23,177 nt of DNA from Clostridium sp. CAG:452 (lineage in GTDB: Bacteria; Bacillota; Clostridia; TANB77; CAG-508), in contig FR893514.1 of NCBI GenBank assembly GCA_000434035.1, forward strand, positions 1 to 23,177. The letters are read 5' to 3'. Shown piece by piece: positions 7,359-14,360 of the stretch; the stretch's first letter is position 1, and each line of letters starts with the position of its first letter. Under the pieces are notes generated by a model that saw only the letters and a list, made by a program, of their open reading frames with translations, did no database searches and was not told the DNA's origin. The position numbers and the translations under genes are program-made.

Positions 7359-7401
7359 GTTTTTTCCCCCTTCATTTTTAATTAATATTTAAATTCTCAA
7401 T

Positions 7402-7430
7402 ATTATATAATAAAAAGAGACTAAGTTCAA
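7402..7430 (-). promoter_or_regulatory. guaB promoter
   Basis: On the minus strand, TTGAAC (7425-7430) and TATAAT (7402-7407) have a 17-bp spacer. The -35 element coincides with the loop of the preceding xerD terminator. Confidence 0.7.
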
Positions 7431-7441
7431 TACTTAATCCC
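7412..7441 (-). terminator. Terminator of the xerD-like gene
   Basis: On the minus strand, GGGATTAAG pairs with CTTAGTCTC (two G-U pairs) around a 7-nt loop, followed by TTTTTATTAT. It lies 13 bp after the stop codon. Confidence 0.7.
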
Positions 7442-7454
7442 TATTATTTTGATT

Positions 7455-8336
7455 TTATGCTCTTGGATGAGCATGCTTATATACATTTTTTAAGTTTTCA
7501 TCTTGGAATTGCATATATACTTGTGTAGATGATATATCTGAATGTCCAAGCATTGTTTGAATAGCTTTTAAATCTGCTCCATTTTGTAAAAGATGTGTTG
7601 CAAAAGAATGTCTTAAAACGTGTGGTGTAATATCTTTTGTTATATGAGCTTGTTCTTTATAGAATTTTACTATTTTCCAGAATCCTTGTCTTGTTAATCT
7701 TTTACCATTAACATTAACAAATAAAGCCTTTTCATCATCAGATTTTATCATTATTGGTCTTGAACTTTCCATATACTCTTTTAGAGCTTTTAATGATAAA
7801 GAACCTAATGGAATATTTCTTTGTTTGTTTCCATTTTTGCATGTTACATAACCGTTTACTAGATTAACATCTTCTACATTTAGAGATATTATTTCTGTAA
7901 CTCTCATTCCTGTGGCATATGCGAATTCTAGCATTGCTTTGTCTCTAATTCCTTTTAAATCAACATTTTTTGGTTGATCTAGCAATAAAGACACTTCTTG
8001 TGAAGTTAATATGCTTGGTACTCTTTTTTCTATTTTTGGAGATTGAATGCCTTCTGTTGGGTCATTTTTTACTTTTTTATTTTTTAAAGAATATTGATAA
8101 AATAATCTTATTGAAGCTAAATTTCTTGATATTGTAGAAGATTTCTTATTCATGTCATGTAAATAATTTAAATAATCTTTTATATCCTCTTGTTTAACTT
8201 TTGCATAGTTTATATTATTTTCTTCAACATATTTTTCATATTGCAAAATGTCTCTTCTATATGATTGTAGTGTATTATCAGATAATTTCTTATCATTTTG
8301 TATAAATTCTAAAAAACTTTCAATTTGTTTCTCCAT
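7455..8336 (-). CDS. xerD: XerD-like site-specific tyrosine recombinase, 293 aa
   Basis: Length and domain order (SAM-like N domain about 1-90, catalytic domain about 105-290) match XerD/XerA, which resolves chromosome dimers at dif with help from division proteins. Catalytic residues seen: R145 (ATGMRVTEI), H239 and R242 (TPHVLRHSFATHLL), H265 (MLGHSDISSTQVY) and Y274. The beta-hairpin that usually reads GKG reads CKNGNKQR here, so the lysine is moved by one position (K167). AAAGGAGC lies 6 bp before the ATG. It follows spoIIM on the same strand, a neighbourhood common in Firmicutes. The C-terminus HAHPRA is typical of XerD proteins. The symbol rests on length and context. Confidence 0.9.
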   Translation of the reverse strand: MEKQIESFLEFIQNDKKLSDNTLQSYRRDILQYEKYVEENNINYAKVKQEDIKDYLNYLHDMNKKSSTISRNLASIRLFYQYSLKNKKVKNDPTEGIQSPKIEKRVPSILTSQEVSLLLDQPKNVDLKGIRDKAMLEFAYATGMRVTEIISLNVEDVNLVNGYVTCKNGNKQRNIPLGSLSLKALKEYMESSRPIMIKSDDEKALFVNVNGKRLTRQGFWKIVKFYKEQAHITKDITPHVLRHSFATHLLQNGADLKAIQTMLGHSDISSTQVYMQFQDENLKNVYKHAHPRA

Positions 8337-8432
8337 AATCTAGCTCCTTTATTATTATTTTTATGAATATTTATTATGTATATATTTATATCAAATTAAT
8401 CTAAAAAAGTAAATAGATTTTTATAATTTATC

Positions 8433-9092
8433 TTATAAATATTTTATAATCCAAACCAGTATATTTTTTGAGACAAAAACCTCTATAAATGAAGATATTA
8501 TCATAAAAACTAGCATTAAAGCAGAAAAAAAAGTATGCCTTAATATTTCTAATTTAATGTTTTCTTTTCTTCTATCTTTCATTATTGAATTATGTAGCCT
8601 CATTCCACTCACAGAAAGAGCAATAATGCATGGAATAAATATTATATTTTGCAGAAAAACTGTTGAAAGAACAAATAAAATTCCTTTCCATAAACCACAT
8701 GTTGCAATAACAGAAGATATTGTGTATCCCAAGCAAAATCCTCTAAAAGCAACAATTAAATATACAATTGATATTCCTATAACTGTTGACCCCATAAACC
8801 ATAGTATTATAGCTAGTACAATATTTTTCTTTATAGAATCTTTAAGTAATACCATATCATTTATTTCTTTGTTTTCCTTTAAAGATGATATGAATGAGGT
8901 TATATAATTATTTATTTCTAACCCTTGGTTTTCCGAAACATTATTTATAAAAATAACACCTACTATAATTCCAATTAAAAATATTACAGTAAAAATTATG
9001 TACTCTCTTAAGTTGCTTTCCACGTGTGAAAAAATTACTTCTTTTATTCTTGAATTATTACTCCTAAGTTTATTATATCTTCTTCTGTTCAT
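8433..9092 (-). CDS. spoIIM: Stage II sporulation protein M, 219 aa
   Basis: SpoIIM works with SpoIID and SpoIIP in thinning septal peptidoglycan so the mother-cell membrane can engulf the forespore. A basic N-terminus (MNRRRYNKLR) is followed by a first membrane segment at about residues 31-50. An outer loop with a helix comes next, then a cluster of segments at about 88-115, 120-145 and 140-162 with the GFCLGYTISSV signature, and a last one near 185-215. Length fits the family. GGAGGT lies 7 bp before the ATG. An intrinsic terminator upstream separates it from the preceding operon. In model species it is controlled by sigma-E; I could not pick out a convincing sigma-E promoter. Confidence 0.9.
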   Translation of the reverse strand: MNRRRYNKLRSNNSRIKEVIFSHVESNLREYIIFTVIFLIGIIVGVIFINNVSENQGLEINNYITSFISSLKENKEINDMVLLKDSIKKNIVLAIILWFMGSTVIGISIVYLIVAFRGFCLGYTISSVIATCGLWKGILFVLSTVFLQNIIFIPCIIALSVSGMRLHNSIMKDRRKENIKLEILRHTFFSALMLVFMIISSFIEVFVSKNILVWIIKYL

Positions 9093-9125
9093 TATTTACC
9101 TCCGAAATGCTTATACATAATGTGT

Positions 9126-9152
9126 ATTCGAAAGAATAAAAAAAAGAACAAT
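9126..9152 (-). terminator. Terminator closing the EndoQ operon
   Basis: AAGAACA (9134-9140) and TGTTCTT (9146-9152) form a perfect 7-bp stem with a 5-nt loop, followed on the minus strand by a run of eight T residues. It lies between the hypothetical gene ending at 9293 and spoIIM. Confidence 0.85.
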
Positions 9153-9174
9153 ATATGTTCTTGTAAAATAAAAT

Positions 9175-9286
9175 ATTTGTTTAGACAAATTAGAATTTGT
9201 GTGAGGGGGAATTCTAGGGACTGTCCCTTAAAATCACCAAACCTGGGGATTTTGGCGACTGTCCTGAATTCATCCGCTAAACAAAT
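9175..9286. repeat. Nested inverted-repeat element (MITE/REP-like), about 112 bp
   Basis: The outer ends are perfect inverted 10-mers: ATTTGTTTAG (9175-9184) and CTAAACAAAT (9277-9286). Inside, a second imperfect inverted repeat starts and ends with GAATTC (9209-9214 and 9266-9271); its arms carry GGGACTGTCCC-type and AAAATC blocks. No protein is encoded. It lies between the stop at 9293 and the operon's terminator, and its G-rich stretches stand out from the AT-rich spacer. This fits a small non-autonomous insertion or a REP-like structured element; only copies elsewhere in the genome would prove mobility. Confidence 0.6.
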
Positions 9287-9292
9287 TCCAAT

Positions 9293-9964
9293 TTATTGAA
9301 ATAATGTTATGTCTTCTATATTGGCTGCAAAATATGGCATATCTTTGTCTTTTTCTTTTAAAAACATTGTAAATTCATCATTTAAATAAAAATATCTATT
9401 TTCTTCTTCAGGCATAAGCGACATCTCCTTTGTCATTACAATTGCCGCTTCACTTTTTAATTTTCCTCCAGATTTGTCCATTTCTAGTTCTATTGTTTGA
9501 ATTGCTTGTTCTATTGTACATCTATCGCCATCTTTAGCCAAAAACTCTTTATTACATAGCTCATTAAATTCTTTTCTTGTATTAAATTTTATATTTGGAA
9601 CCTTTAAAAAGTCATTCTCTGTAAATTTTTTATTTCCTGTATATGCTTTTGCTTTTTCTATTATATTGTTATATATTGTTGCAAAATTTCCACCTTCTGC
9701 TCCTCTACATAATATTACTTGTTCTCCTTCTTTTGTGTTTAATATAATTGCAAAATCATTTTCTGTATTATAGTACAATACTTCTACTTGATCATATAAT
9801 TTTGAATCTGAGTTTTTTTCTATTCCGAAATATTTTACATCTTTATATTTGGTTCCAAATGTACCAGCATCTAGCTCGTTGAAATCATTTTCAAAATTGA
9901 ATTCTTTTTTTAGCATTGCATAAAATAAATATTTTTTATACCATTCAGAATATCCGAGAAGCAT
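9293..9964 (-). CDS. C-terminal part of a membrane-anchored protein, joined to the upstream ORF by a +1 shift
   Basis: This frame (up to 223 aa) has only a poor start of its own (ATG at 9962-9964 with AAGG directly against it). Its first real residues, GYSEWYKKYLFYAMLKKEFN, continue the sequence of the upstream frame. Skipping the C at 9956 in the upstream CGG codon joins the two into one 375-aa protein. The part is soluble-looking, with YFGIEKNSDSKLYDQVEVLY, a glycine-bearing loop ILCRGAEGGNFATIYN, then FTMFLKEKDKDMPYFAANI near the end. I recall similar one-piece clostridial proteins but no function. An outside, wall-facing role is inferred from the N-terminal anchor in the other part. Confidence 0.75.
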   Translation of the reverse strand: MLLGYSEWYKKYLFYAMLKKEFNFENDFNELDAGTFGTKYKDVKYFGIEKNSDSKLYDQVEVLYYNTENDFAIILNTKEGEQVILCRGAEGGNFATIYNNIIEKAKAYTGNKKFTENDFLKVPNIKFNTRKEFNELCNKEFLAKDGDRCTIEQAIQTIELEMDKSGGKLKSEAAIVMTKEMSLMPEEENRYFYLNDEFTMFLKEKDKDMPYFAANIEDITLFQ

Positions 9965-10421
9965 CCTTAGGAGCTTCTGACCAATCTATGCTATCTAATA
10001 TGTCACTTTTCTCATTAAATTTTTCTTTAATTGCTTTTTCGATTTTCTCTTTTAAATCTAATGTTAATAAGTCATATACTTTATAATAATCCTTTTCTGA
10101 AAGTTGGTCTTCTTTAAATGTTTGTTTGTTTAAGTTTTCTACTAATTTTTCTTGTGGCGTAAATACTACATCTTGTTTTACTACATTATTAACCATATCA
10201 TTCCATACTAATTGGAATGTTCCGCACCATATACTATTTGTTGTTATCTCATCTTCTAATGTTGCTACTGTTTTTATCTCATCTGAATACTTTTTCTTCT
10301 CAGGATTTTTATTTTTATTATTCTTAAATAAGTATACATACATTCCTGCCAAAACTACCAATAATATAATTACTACAAGTATAGTAATTATTGCTTTTTT
10401 ATTACTTACTTCTTTTTTCAT
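9945..10421 (-). CDS. N-terminal part of the same membrane-anchored protein
   Basis: Starts with a basic tail (MKKEVSNKK), one membrane segment (about residues 10-31) and a Lys/Asn-rich linker, then an extracytoplasmic-type region including IWCGTFQLVWNDMVNNVV and SEKDYYKVYDLLTLDLKEKI. The frame ends with a TGA three codons after CGG at 9954-9956, in the middle of sequence that goes on in the +1 frame (DWSEAPKDAS then GYSEWYKKY). AAAGGAG lies 7 bp before the ATG. It follows the EndoQ gene by 38 bp with no terminator between, so it is co-transcribed. Unless the ribosome shifts frame, the cell makes only this truncated 158-aa form. Confidence 0.8.
   Translation of the reverse strand: MKKEVSNKKAIITILVVIILLVVLAGMYVYLFKNNKNKNPEKKKYSDEIKTVATLEDEITTNSIWCGTFQLVWNDMVNNVVKQDVVFTPQEKLVENLNKQTFKEDQLSEKDYYKVYDLLTLDLKEKIEKAIKEKFNEKSDILDSIDWSEAPKDASRIF
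9954..9956 (-). other. CGG codon at a +1 frame junction (membrane-anchored protein, codon 156)
   Basis: The zero frame reads GCT TCT CGG ATA TTC TGA. Dropping the C at 9956 gives TCT then GGA TAT TCT, joining the two parts. An SD-like AAGGA lies about 10 nt upstream. See the CGG finding. Confidence 0.7.
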
Positions 10422-10459
10422 TTATAATTCTCCTTTTTTAGTAATCTAAATACTTTATT

Positions 10460-11653
10460 CTAACAAGTTTTAACTTGTCCGTAAACTCCACCTCCTCCTG
10501 CTTGTATTTTCATTTTTCCTTCTCTTGCGGAAATTATATTGTCTGCTATTTTTTCTCCTACAACAGCTTCTAAATCATCTTTACTTAGTTTGTGCAATAT
10601 ATTCATCTCTGTTCCAAAATTATCTAATAGCTTATCTATTGTTTTTTTACCTAATCCCGGAATAAATGTAAGCGGTATTTGATATACATATTCCGGTCTA
10701 TTTTCTGGGCTTTTTGCTTCTTTTTTATCTTTTATTATTTCTATTCTGTCATACACTCCCATTGTTATATTTCTGCTATCACATGTATCACATACTGTTA
10801 CAGGTGCATTTCCTGGTATATTCTTGCCACAAACTTCACAATATGTTCTATGATACTTGCCAAGTTTTGGATCTAATCCATAATTAGTTAGTATTTTTCT
10901 TCCATTCTCATTCTTTAAAGCTTTTAATAATTCTTTAAAGCTTATATCTTCTACTAACATTTTATTATATTCTCTTGCTATTTTTGGTAGCGAATGAGCA
11001 TCAGAATTAGTTACAAACGTTTTTGATTCCAATTCTGAAATAGTATCTGCTAAAAATGTATCAGAGCTTAAACCTAATTCTATGGCTGGTATTTTAGAAT
11101 ATTTTTCTTTAAAAATTTTCTCTAATCTATCTGTGCAATTTCCATAAAAGCTTTTATGAGGTGTAAAGCAATGGGCTGGTACTAGTATTCCATTATACTT
11201 TTCTACTATATCAATTAGTTCATATGCAGAAATATCAGCTCTTTGTGAACTTAATGTAATATTTTTAATATGTGTACTCATTTCTTTTGAAAAGCCTTTT
11301 ATATCTTCTAAATGAGGAAAATAACATAAATTGTGTGCACTTCCGCAATGACCATTTAAACCTTTCTCTGATGTTTCTATTTCGCTTCCTAAAATTATAC
11401 ATACTTTATCTTTGTATATTATTCCACCATCTTTTATTTCATATGCTTCACCAGTTTTTAAAAAATTTTCTATGTCTTCTATTACATATGGTGATGCACA
11501 ATCTATAATTCCTACTATATCTATTCCTTTTCTTTCTCTGCACTCTTTTGCAATATTTGCAAAATTAAGACTTCTTGCTGCCGTTATTTTTATTGGTTTA
11601 TTATTTTCACTTCTTCCTATGTGTACATGTAAATCTGCAAAAACTTCGTACAT
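10460..11653 (-). CDS. Endonuclease Q-type PHP-domain nuclease, 397 aa
   Basis: A PHP metallo-hydrolase domain (about 1-245) shows DLHVHIG (D7, H9, H11), GSEIE (E91), VPAHCFTP (H161) and NSDAH (D218, H220). A zinc ribbon with C272, C275, C288 and C291 follows, then a helix-hairpin-helix-like part with FIPGLGKKTIDKLL (about 330-343). The tail AGGGGVYGQV is typical. This order matches EndoQ and the Bacillus YqxK family. EndoQ cleaves DNA 5' of deaminated or other damaged bases; the activity here is inferred from the family. It is the third gene of the operon starting at 12438 and lies near spoIIM and xerD, as I recall from other Firmicutes. Confidence 0.88.
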   Translation of the reverse strand: MYEVFADLHVHIGRSENNKPIKITAARSLNFANIAKECRERKGIDIVGIIDCASPYVIEDIENFLKTGEAYEIKDGGIIYKDKVCIILGSEIETSEKGLNGHCGSAHNLCYFPHLEDIKGFSKEMSTHIKNITLSSQRADISAYELIDIVEKYNGILVPAHCFTPHKSFYGNCTDRLEKIFKEKYSKIPAIELGLSSDTFLADTISELESKTFVTNSDAHSLPKIAREYNKMLVEDISFKELLKALKNENGRKILTNYGLDPKLGKYHRTYCEVCGKNIPGNAPVTVCDTCDSRNITMGVYDRIEIIKDKKEAKSPENRPEYVYQIPLTFIPGLGKKTIDKLLDNFGTEMNILHKLSKDDLEAVVGEKIADNIISAREGKMKIQAGGGGVYGQVKTC

Positions 11654-11678
11654 TTTTATCTTCTCCTATATACAAATT

Positions 11679-11701
11679 TTAGGTTGCAGAATGCAACCTA
11701 A
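11679..11701. other. Intercistronic hairpin before the EndoQ gene
   Basis: TTAGGTTGCA (11679-11688) and TGCAACCTAA (11692-11701) form a perfect 10-bp stem with a 3-nt loop. No T run follows on the minus strand, so it is more likely an mRNA stability or processing hairpin, or a weak attenuator, than a full terminator. Confidence 0.6.
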
Positions 11702-11713
11702 TTAACATCAATT

Positions 11714-11902
11714 TTATAGGTACATTTCTTTTTCTTCTGCACCTTTATTTTTATTATTTTCTAATTCTGCTTTTGCCTTTTTTATATCTGACAAAAACTT
11801 ATCATACTTATTTAATACTGTTCTTGAATATTCTTGTTCTGTTTGCTTTCCAGCTTCTTTCCCCATAACAGAAAATATACTAAATTTATCAAAATCTATC
11901 AT
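11714..11902 (-). CDS. Small charged protein, 62 aa, unknown
   Basis: Its ATG overlaps the stop of the upstream HD-like gene as ATGA (11899-11902), so translation is probably coupled; GGAGA lies 7 bp before it. The protein starts MIDFDKFSIFSVMGKEAGKQ, and its second half is a Lys/Glu/Ala-rich helix likely to form a coiled coil (DKFLSDIKKAKAELENNKNK). There is no membrane segment. I do not recognise the family. The tight overlap suggests a role with the HD-like protein, perhaps as a partner subunit; that is inference from position only. Confidence 0.75.
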   Translation of the reverse strand: MIDFDKFSIFSVMGKEAGKQTEQEYSRTVLNKYDKFLSDIKKAKAELENNKNKGAEEKEMYL

Positions 11903-12438
11903 GCGTTTATCTCCTTTGCTATATTTATAAATTGTTTAAATTCATTCATATACATATTGTTACAGTTTTTTAAGTTCCTGCTTTCCAATAATATAAGTGC
12001 TTCTTCAATTGGAAAAGCTACTCTCTCTGGTCTATCTAAAAGCATTCCTCCAAAATTATCTGCTAATTCTAATATGTCACTTTCTTTTCTTCTTGGTAAG
12101 CTGTTACTATATCTATTTTGTTGTTCGCAAATAGTACAGAATTCTTTTGAAAAGCCTAGTTTTGATAAAAATTCAGCTCCATCTTTTGCATAACTTTTAA
12201 TTTTTTCTATGTCTTGTGCATTATTTACTTTTTTACATCCACAAAGAAGCATTGCTGTAACCACTGTGTTTTCATCTATATCTATGTCCATAGATTCAAT
12301 AAATAGTTTAGCAATTAATGATTTGAAAATTACAGAATTATCAAAAAATATGTTTGTTTTTTTCTTTAAATAATGCATTATTTCTATTTTTCTTCCATAA
12401 TCTTTTTCAGCTAATATATAGTCTGCAAAAGTTTCCAT
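11899..12438 (-). CDS. HD-superfamily-like helical protein, 179 aa
   Basis: The start METFADY is chosen because GGAGG sits 8 bp upstream; a GTG five codons earlier overlaps that site. The protein is all-helical and recalls HD-domain proteins (VVTAMLLCGCKK, IKSYAKDGAEFLSKLGF, ESDILELADNFGGMLLDRPE), but the histidine-aspartate pairs needed for metal are not seen: GCKK stands where an HD would be expected. It may therefore be a non-catalytic relative. It heads an operon with the 62-aa protein and EndoQ, behind a good promoter. The family call is tentative, the coding call is firm. Confidence 0.75.
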   Translation of the reverse strand: METFADYILAEKDYGRKIEIMHYLKKKTNIFFDNSVIFKSLIAKLFIESMDIDIDENTVVTAMLLCGCKKVNNAQDIEKIKSYAKDGAEFLSKLGFSKEFCTICEQQNRYSNSLPRRKESDILELADNFGGMLLDRPERVAFPIEEALILLESRNLKNCNNMYMNEFKQFINIAKEINA

Positions 12439-12487
12439 ACATTTGTCCTCCACAAATTCTTCTTATGTATATTCTACCTTCGCAGTC

Positions 12488-12516
12488 ATTATATTCCATA
12501 AACCTTTATATTTCAA
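12488..12516 (-). promoter_or_regulatory. Promoter of the HD-like / 62-aa / EndoQ operon
   Basis: On the minus strand, TTGAAA (12511-12516) and TATAAT (12488-12493) are 17 bp apart, about 45 bp before the start codon. Confidence 0.7.
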
Positions 12517-12566
12517 CGGTTGTCGTTAAAACGTAATGTTTTTGTAATCATTTAGTAATAATTGTA

Positions 12567-13002
12567 CTAAATTCTAGAAATTTCTCCTCTTGCTAGTTCA
12601 TCACATCTGTTATTGAACTCATTATCACTATGTCCTTTTACTTTTATAAATTTAACTTTATGTACCTTAGTTAAGTTATACAATTCTTGCCACAATTCTT
12701 TATTTTTTACAGGTTCTTTACTTGCTGTTTTCCAATTATTTTTTATCCAATTATATATCCAACCATTATTAAAGCAATTAACAACATACGCACTATCACT
12801 ATATAAATCTACCTCGCATGGCTTTTTTAATAGTTTTAGCGCTTCTATAACTGCAGTTATTTCCATTATATTATTAGTAGTATCAGGATTACCCCCACTA
12901 ATTTCTTTTTTTACATCATTAAACATTAGTATAGCTCCCCAGCCACCAGGTCCTGGATTTCCGTGAGCATGCACCATCTGTATATATTATAACTTTGTCC
13001 AT
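12567..13002 (-). CDS. rnhA: Ribonuclease HI interrupted by a +1 frame change at a CGG codon
   Basis: RNase HI cleaves the RNA strand of RNA-DNA hybrids. From ATG at 13000-13002 (GAAAGGA ribosome site) the frame reads MDKVIIYTDGACS with the catalytic D of the DGAC motif, then meets CGG (12961-12963) and would stop 14 codons later. Skipping the C at 12963 continues exactly as the family expects, GNPGPGGWGAIL, then MEITAVIEALKLL (catalytic E), LYSDSAYVV (catalytic D) and KGHSDNEFNNRCDELA. The joined product is 144 aa, a normal length. The downstream frame's own ATG would lose the first catalytic aspartate. The gene is either made by frameshifting, newly mutated, or misread by one base. Confidence 0.88.
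12961..12963 (-). other. CGG codon at a +1 frame junction (rnhA codon 14)
   Basis: The zero frame reads GCA TGC TCA CGG AAA TCC. Dropping the C at 12963 gives TCA then GGA AAT CCA GGA, the conserved S-GNPG of RNase HI. Confidence 0.8.
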
Positions 13003-13032
13003 ATTTATTTTCCTTTCTCTATAAATTGGAAT

Positions 13033-13086
13033 TTGTCTTTTTTTATGTTTTATGATATTATATCAATAAATAATTAAAATTTGCAA
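13033..13086. promoter_or_regulatory. Overlapping divergent promoters of rnhA and tmcAL
   Basis: Plus strand: TTGTCT (13033-13038), 17 bp, TATTAT (13056-13061). Minus strand: TTGCAA (13081-13086), 18 bp, TATAAT (13057-13062). The two -10 elements occupy nearly the same bases, so polymerase could serve only one direction at a time. Confidence 0.55.
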
Positions 13087-13102
13087 TAATATAGGAGATA
13101 TT

Positions 13103-14327
13103 ATGAGTAAAATATTAGGAATAATAGCCGAATACAATCCATTTCACAATGGTCATCTTCTTCATTTAGAAGAATCAAAAAGACTTGTAAACCCTGATTA
13201 TACAGTATGCATTATGAGTGGAAATTTTGTACAACGTCGGCGATACCTCTATAATTGATAAATGGTCTAAAGCTGAAATAGCTTTAAAAATAGGTGTTGA
13301 TTTAGTTGTTGAACTTCCTACCATTTATAGTATATCAAGTGCAGAAAACTTTGCAGAGGGTGCTATTAAGCTTTTAAGTGCCTTTGGCAAAGATGTTACT
13401 CTCTCTTTTGGAAGTGAATGTGGAGATATTTCTGCATTAACGCAAATTGCTAATGTTTTATGCAGTGAGCCTAAGGAATATCTAACTATACTTCAACATG
13501 AATTAACAAAGGGTGTTTCTTATCCAAAAGCTAGGGAAAATGCTCTAATGTTTTATTTGGGTGATGTTAGAAAATATGCAAATATATTATCTTCTCCTAA
13601 TAATATTTTAGGTATAGAATATTTAAAAGCTATGAAAAAGCTTAAATCTAATATAAGTGCTATAACAATAAAACGAATTGGAACTGACTATAATAGTGTA
13701 GAAACTGTAGAAAATATTGCCAGTGCAACAGCTTTAAGAAAACTTATATTTTCTAACAAAGATATATCTTCTTACTTGCCCACTTTTTCTTTTGACATAT
13801 TAAAAAACAACATAAAATATGGAAAGATAGTAAACAGCATTTCTTGTTTTGAAAGAGAAATAATATACACTTTAAGAAAGATGAGTTTATCAGATATAGA
13901 AAATTTACAAGATGTTACAGAAGGATTAGAAAACTCAATAAAAAGTGCTTCTGATTCTTGTAATAATTTAGAAGATTTAATAAATTCTATTAAATCTAAA
14001 CGATACACTCGTTCTAGAATTCAAAGAATTTTATTATATTCATTATTAAATATTACTAAGAAAGATAAAATTGATTCATATAAAATAAATCCATATATTA
14101 GGGTTTTAGGAGTTAGCCATAGAGGAAAAAATCTACTTTCTCAAATAAGTGAAAACAAAAAATATCCAGTTATAACATCTGTTAAAAAATTTATTGATAA
14201 TAACAATAATAAAGTTTTAAAAAGTATGCTGGAAAAAGATATTTTAGCTTCTAATATTTATACTTTAGGTTATGAATATGATTCAAAAGCTAATTTAGAT
14301 TATACTAAAAAATTAATAATAAATTAA
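13103..14327 (+). CDS. tmcAL: tRNA(Met) cytidine acetate ligase, interrupted by a +1 frame change at a CGG codon
   Basis: TmcAL (Bacillus YlbM) activates acetate with ATP and acetylates the wobble cytidine of elongator tRNA-Met. ATG at 13103 follows AGGAG. The first 45 codons carry the nucleotidyltransferase start: GIIAEYNPFHNGHLLHL (HxGH-type motif) and MSGNFVQR. CGG follows (13238-13240) and that frame stops six codons on. Skipping C13238 gives GDTSIIDKWSKAEIALKIGV, then DLVVELPTIYS, the exact family continuation, to 407 aa in total (family about 410). A start inside the second frame would lose the nucleotide-binding motif. Frameshift decoding, mutation or a read error are the options. Divergent from rnhA, which has the same kind of break. 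Confidence 0.88.
13238..13240 (+). other. CGG codon at a +1 frame junction (tmcAL codon 46)
   Basis: The zero frame reads GTA CAA CGT CGG CGA TAC. Dropping the C at 13238 gives CGT then GGC GAT ACC, the conserved QR-GD of the family. Confidence 0.8.
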
Positions 14328-14328
14328 A

Positions 14329-14357
14329 ATATGGATCGCCAAAATTGCGACCCATAT
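14329..14357. other. Hairpin just after tmcAL
   Basis: ATATGG (14329-14334) pairs with CCATAT (14352-14357) and TCGC (14336-14339) with GCGA (14347-14350), around a 7-nt loop. There is no T run; the true terminator follows directly. Confidence 0.6.
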
Positions 14358-14360
14358 GCA

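Noticed and set aside
2758..8336. Integrative element bounded by the two Xer genes
   Set aside because: The stretch between them is core metabolism (guaA, guaB) with no phage or conjugation genes and no matching end repeats seen.
12613..12966. 117-codon plus-strand open frame opposite rnhA
   Set aside because: It mirrors rnhA exactly on the other strand, lacks a ribosome site and has no recognisable protein pattern; rnhA motifs explain the region.
12961..13240. CGG reassigned to another amino acid as the explanation
   Set aside because: Reassignment would leave rnhA, tmcAL and the membrane gene out of frame; only a one-base skip restores the conserved sequence.
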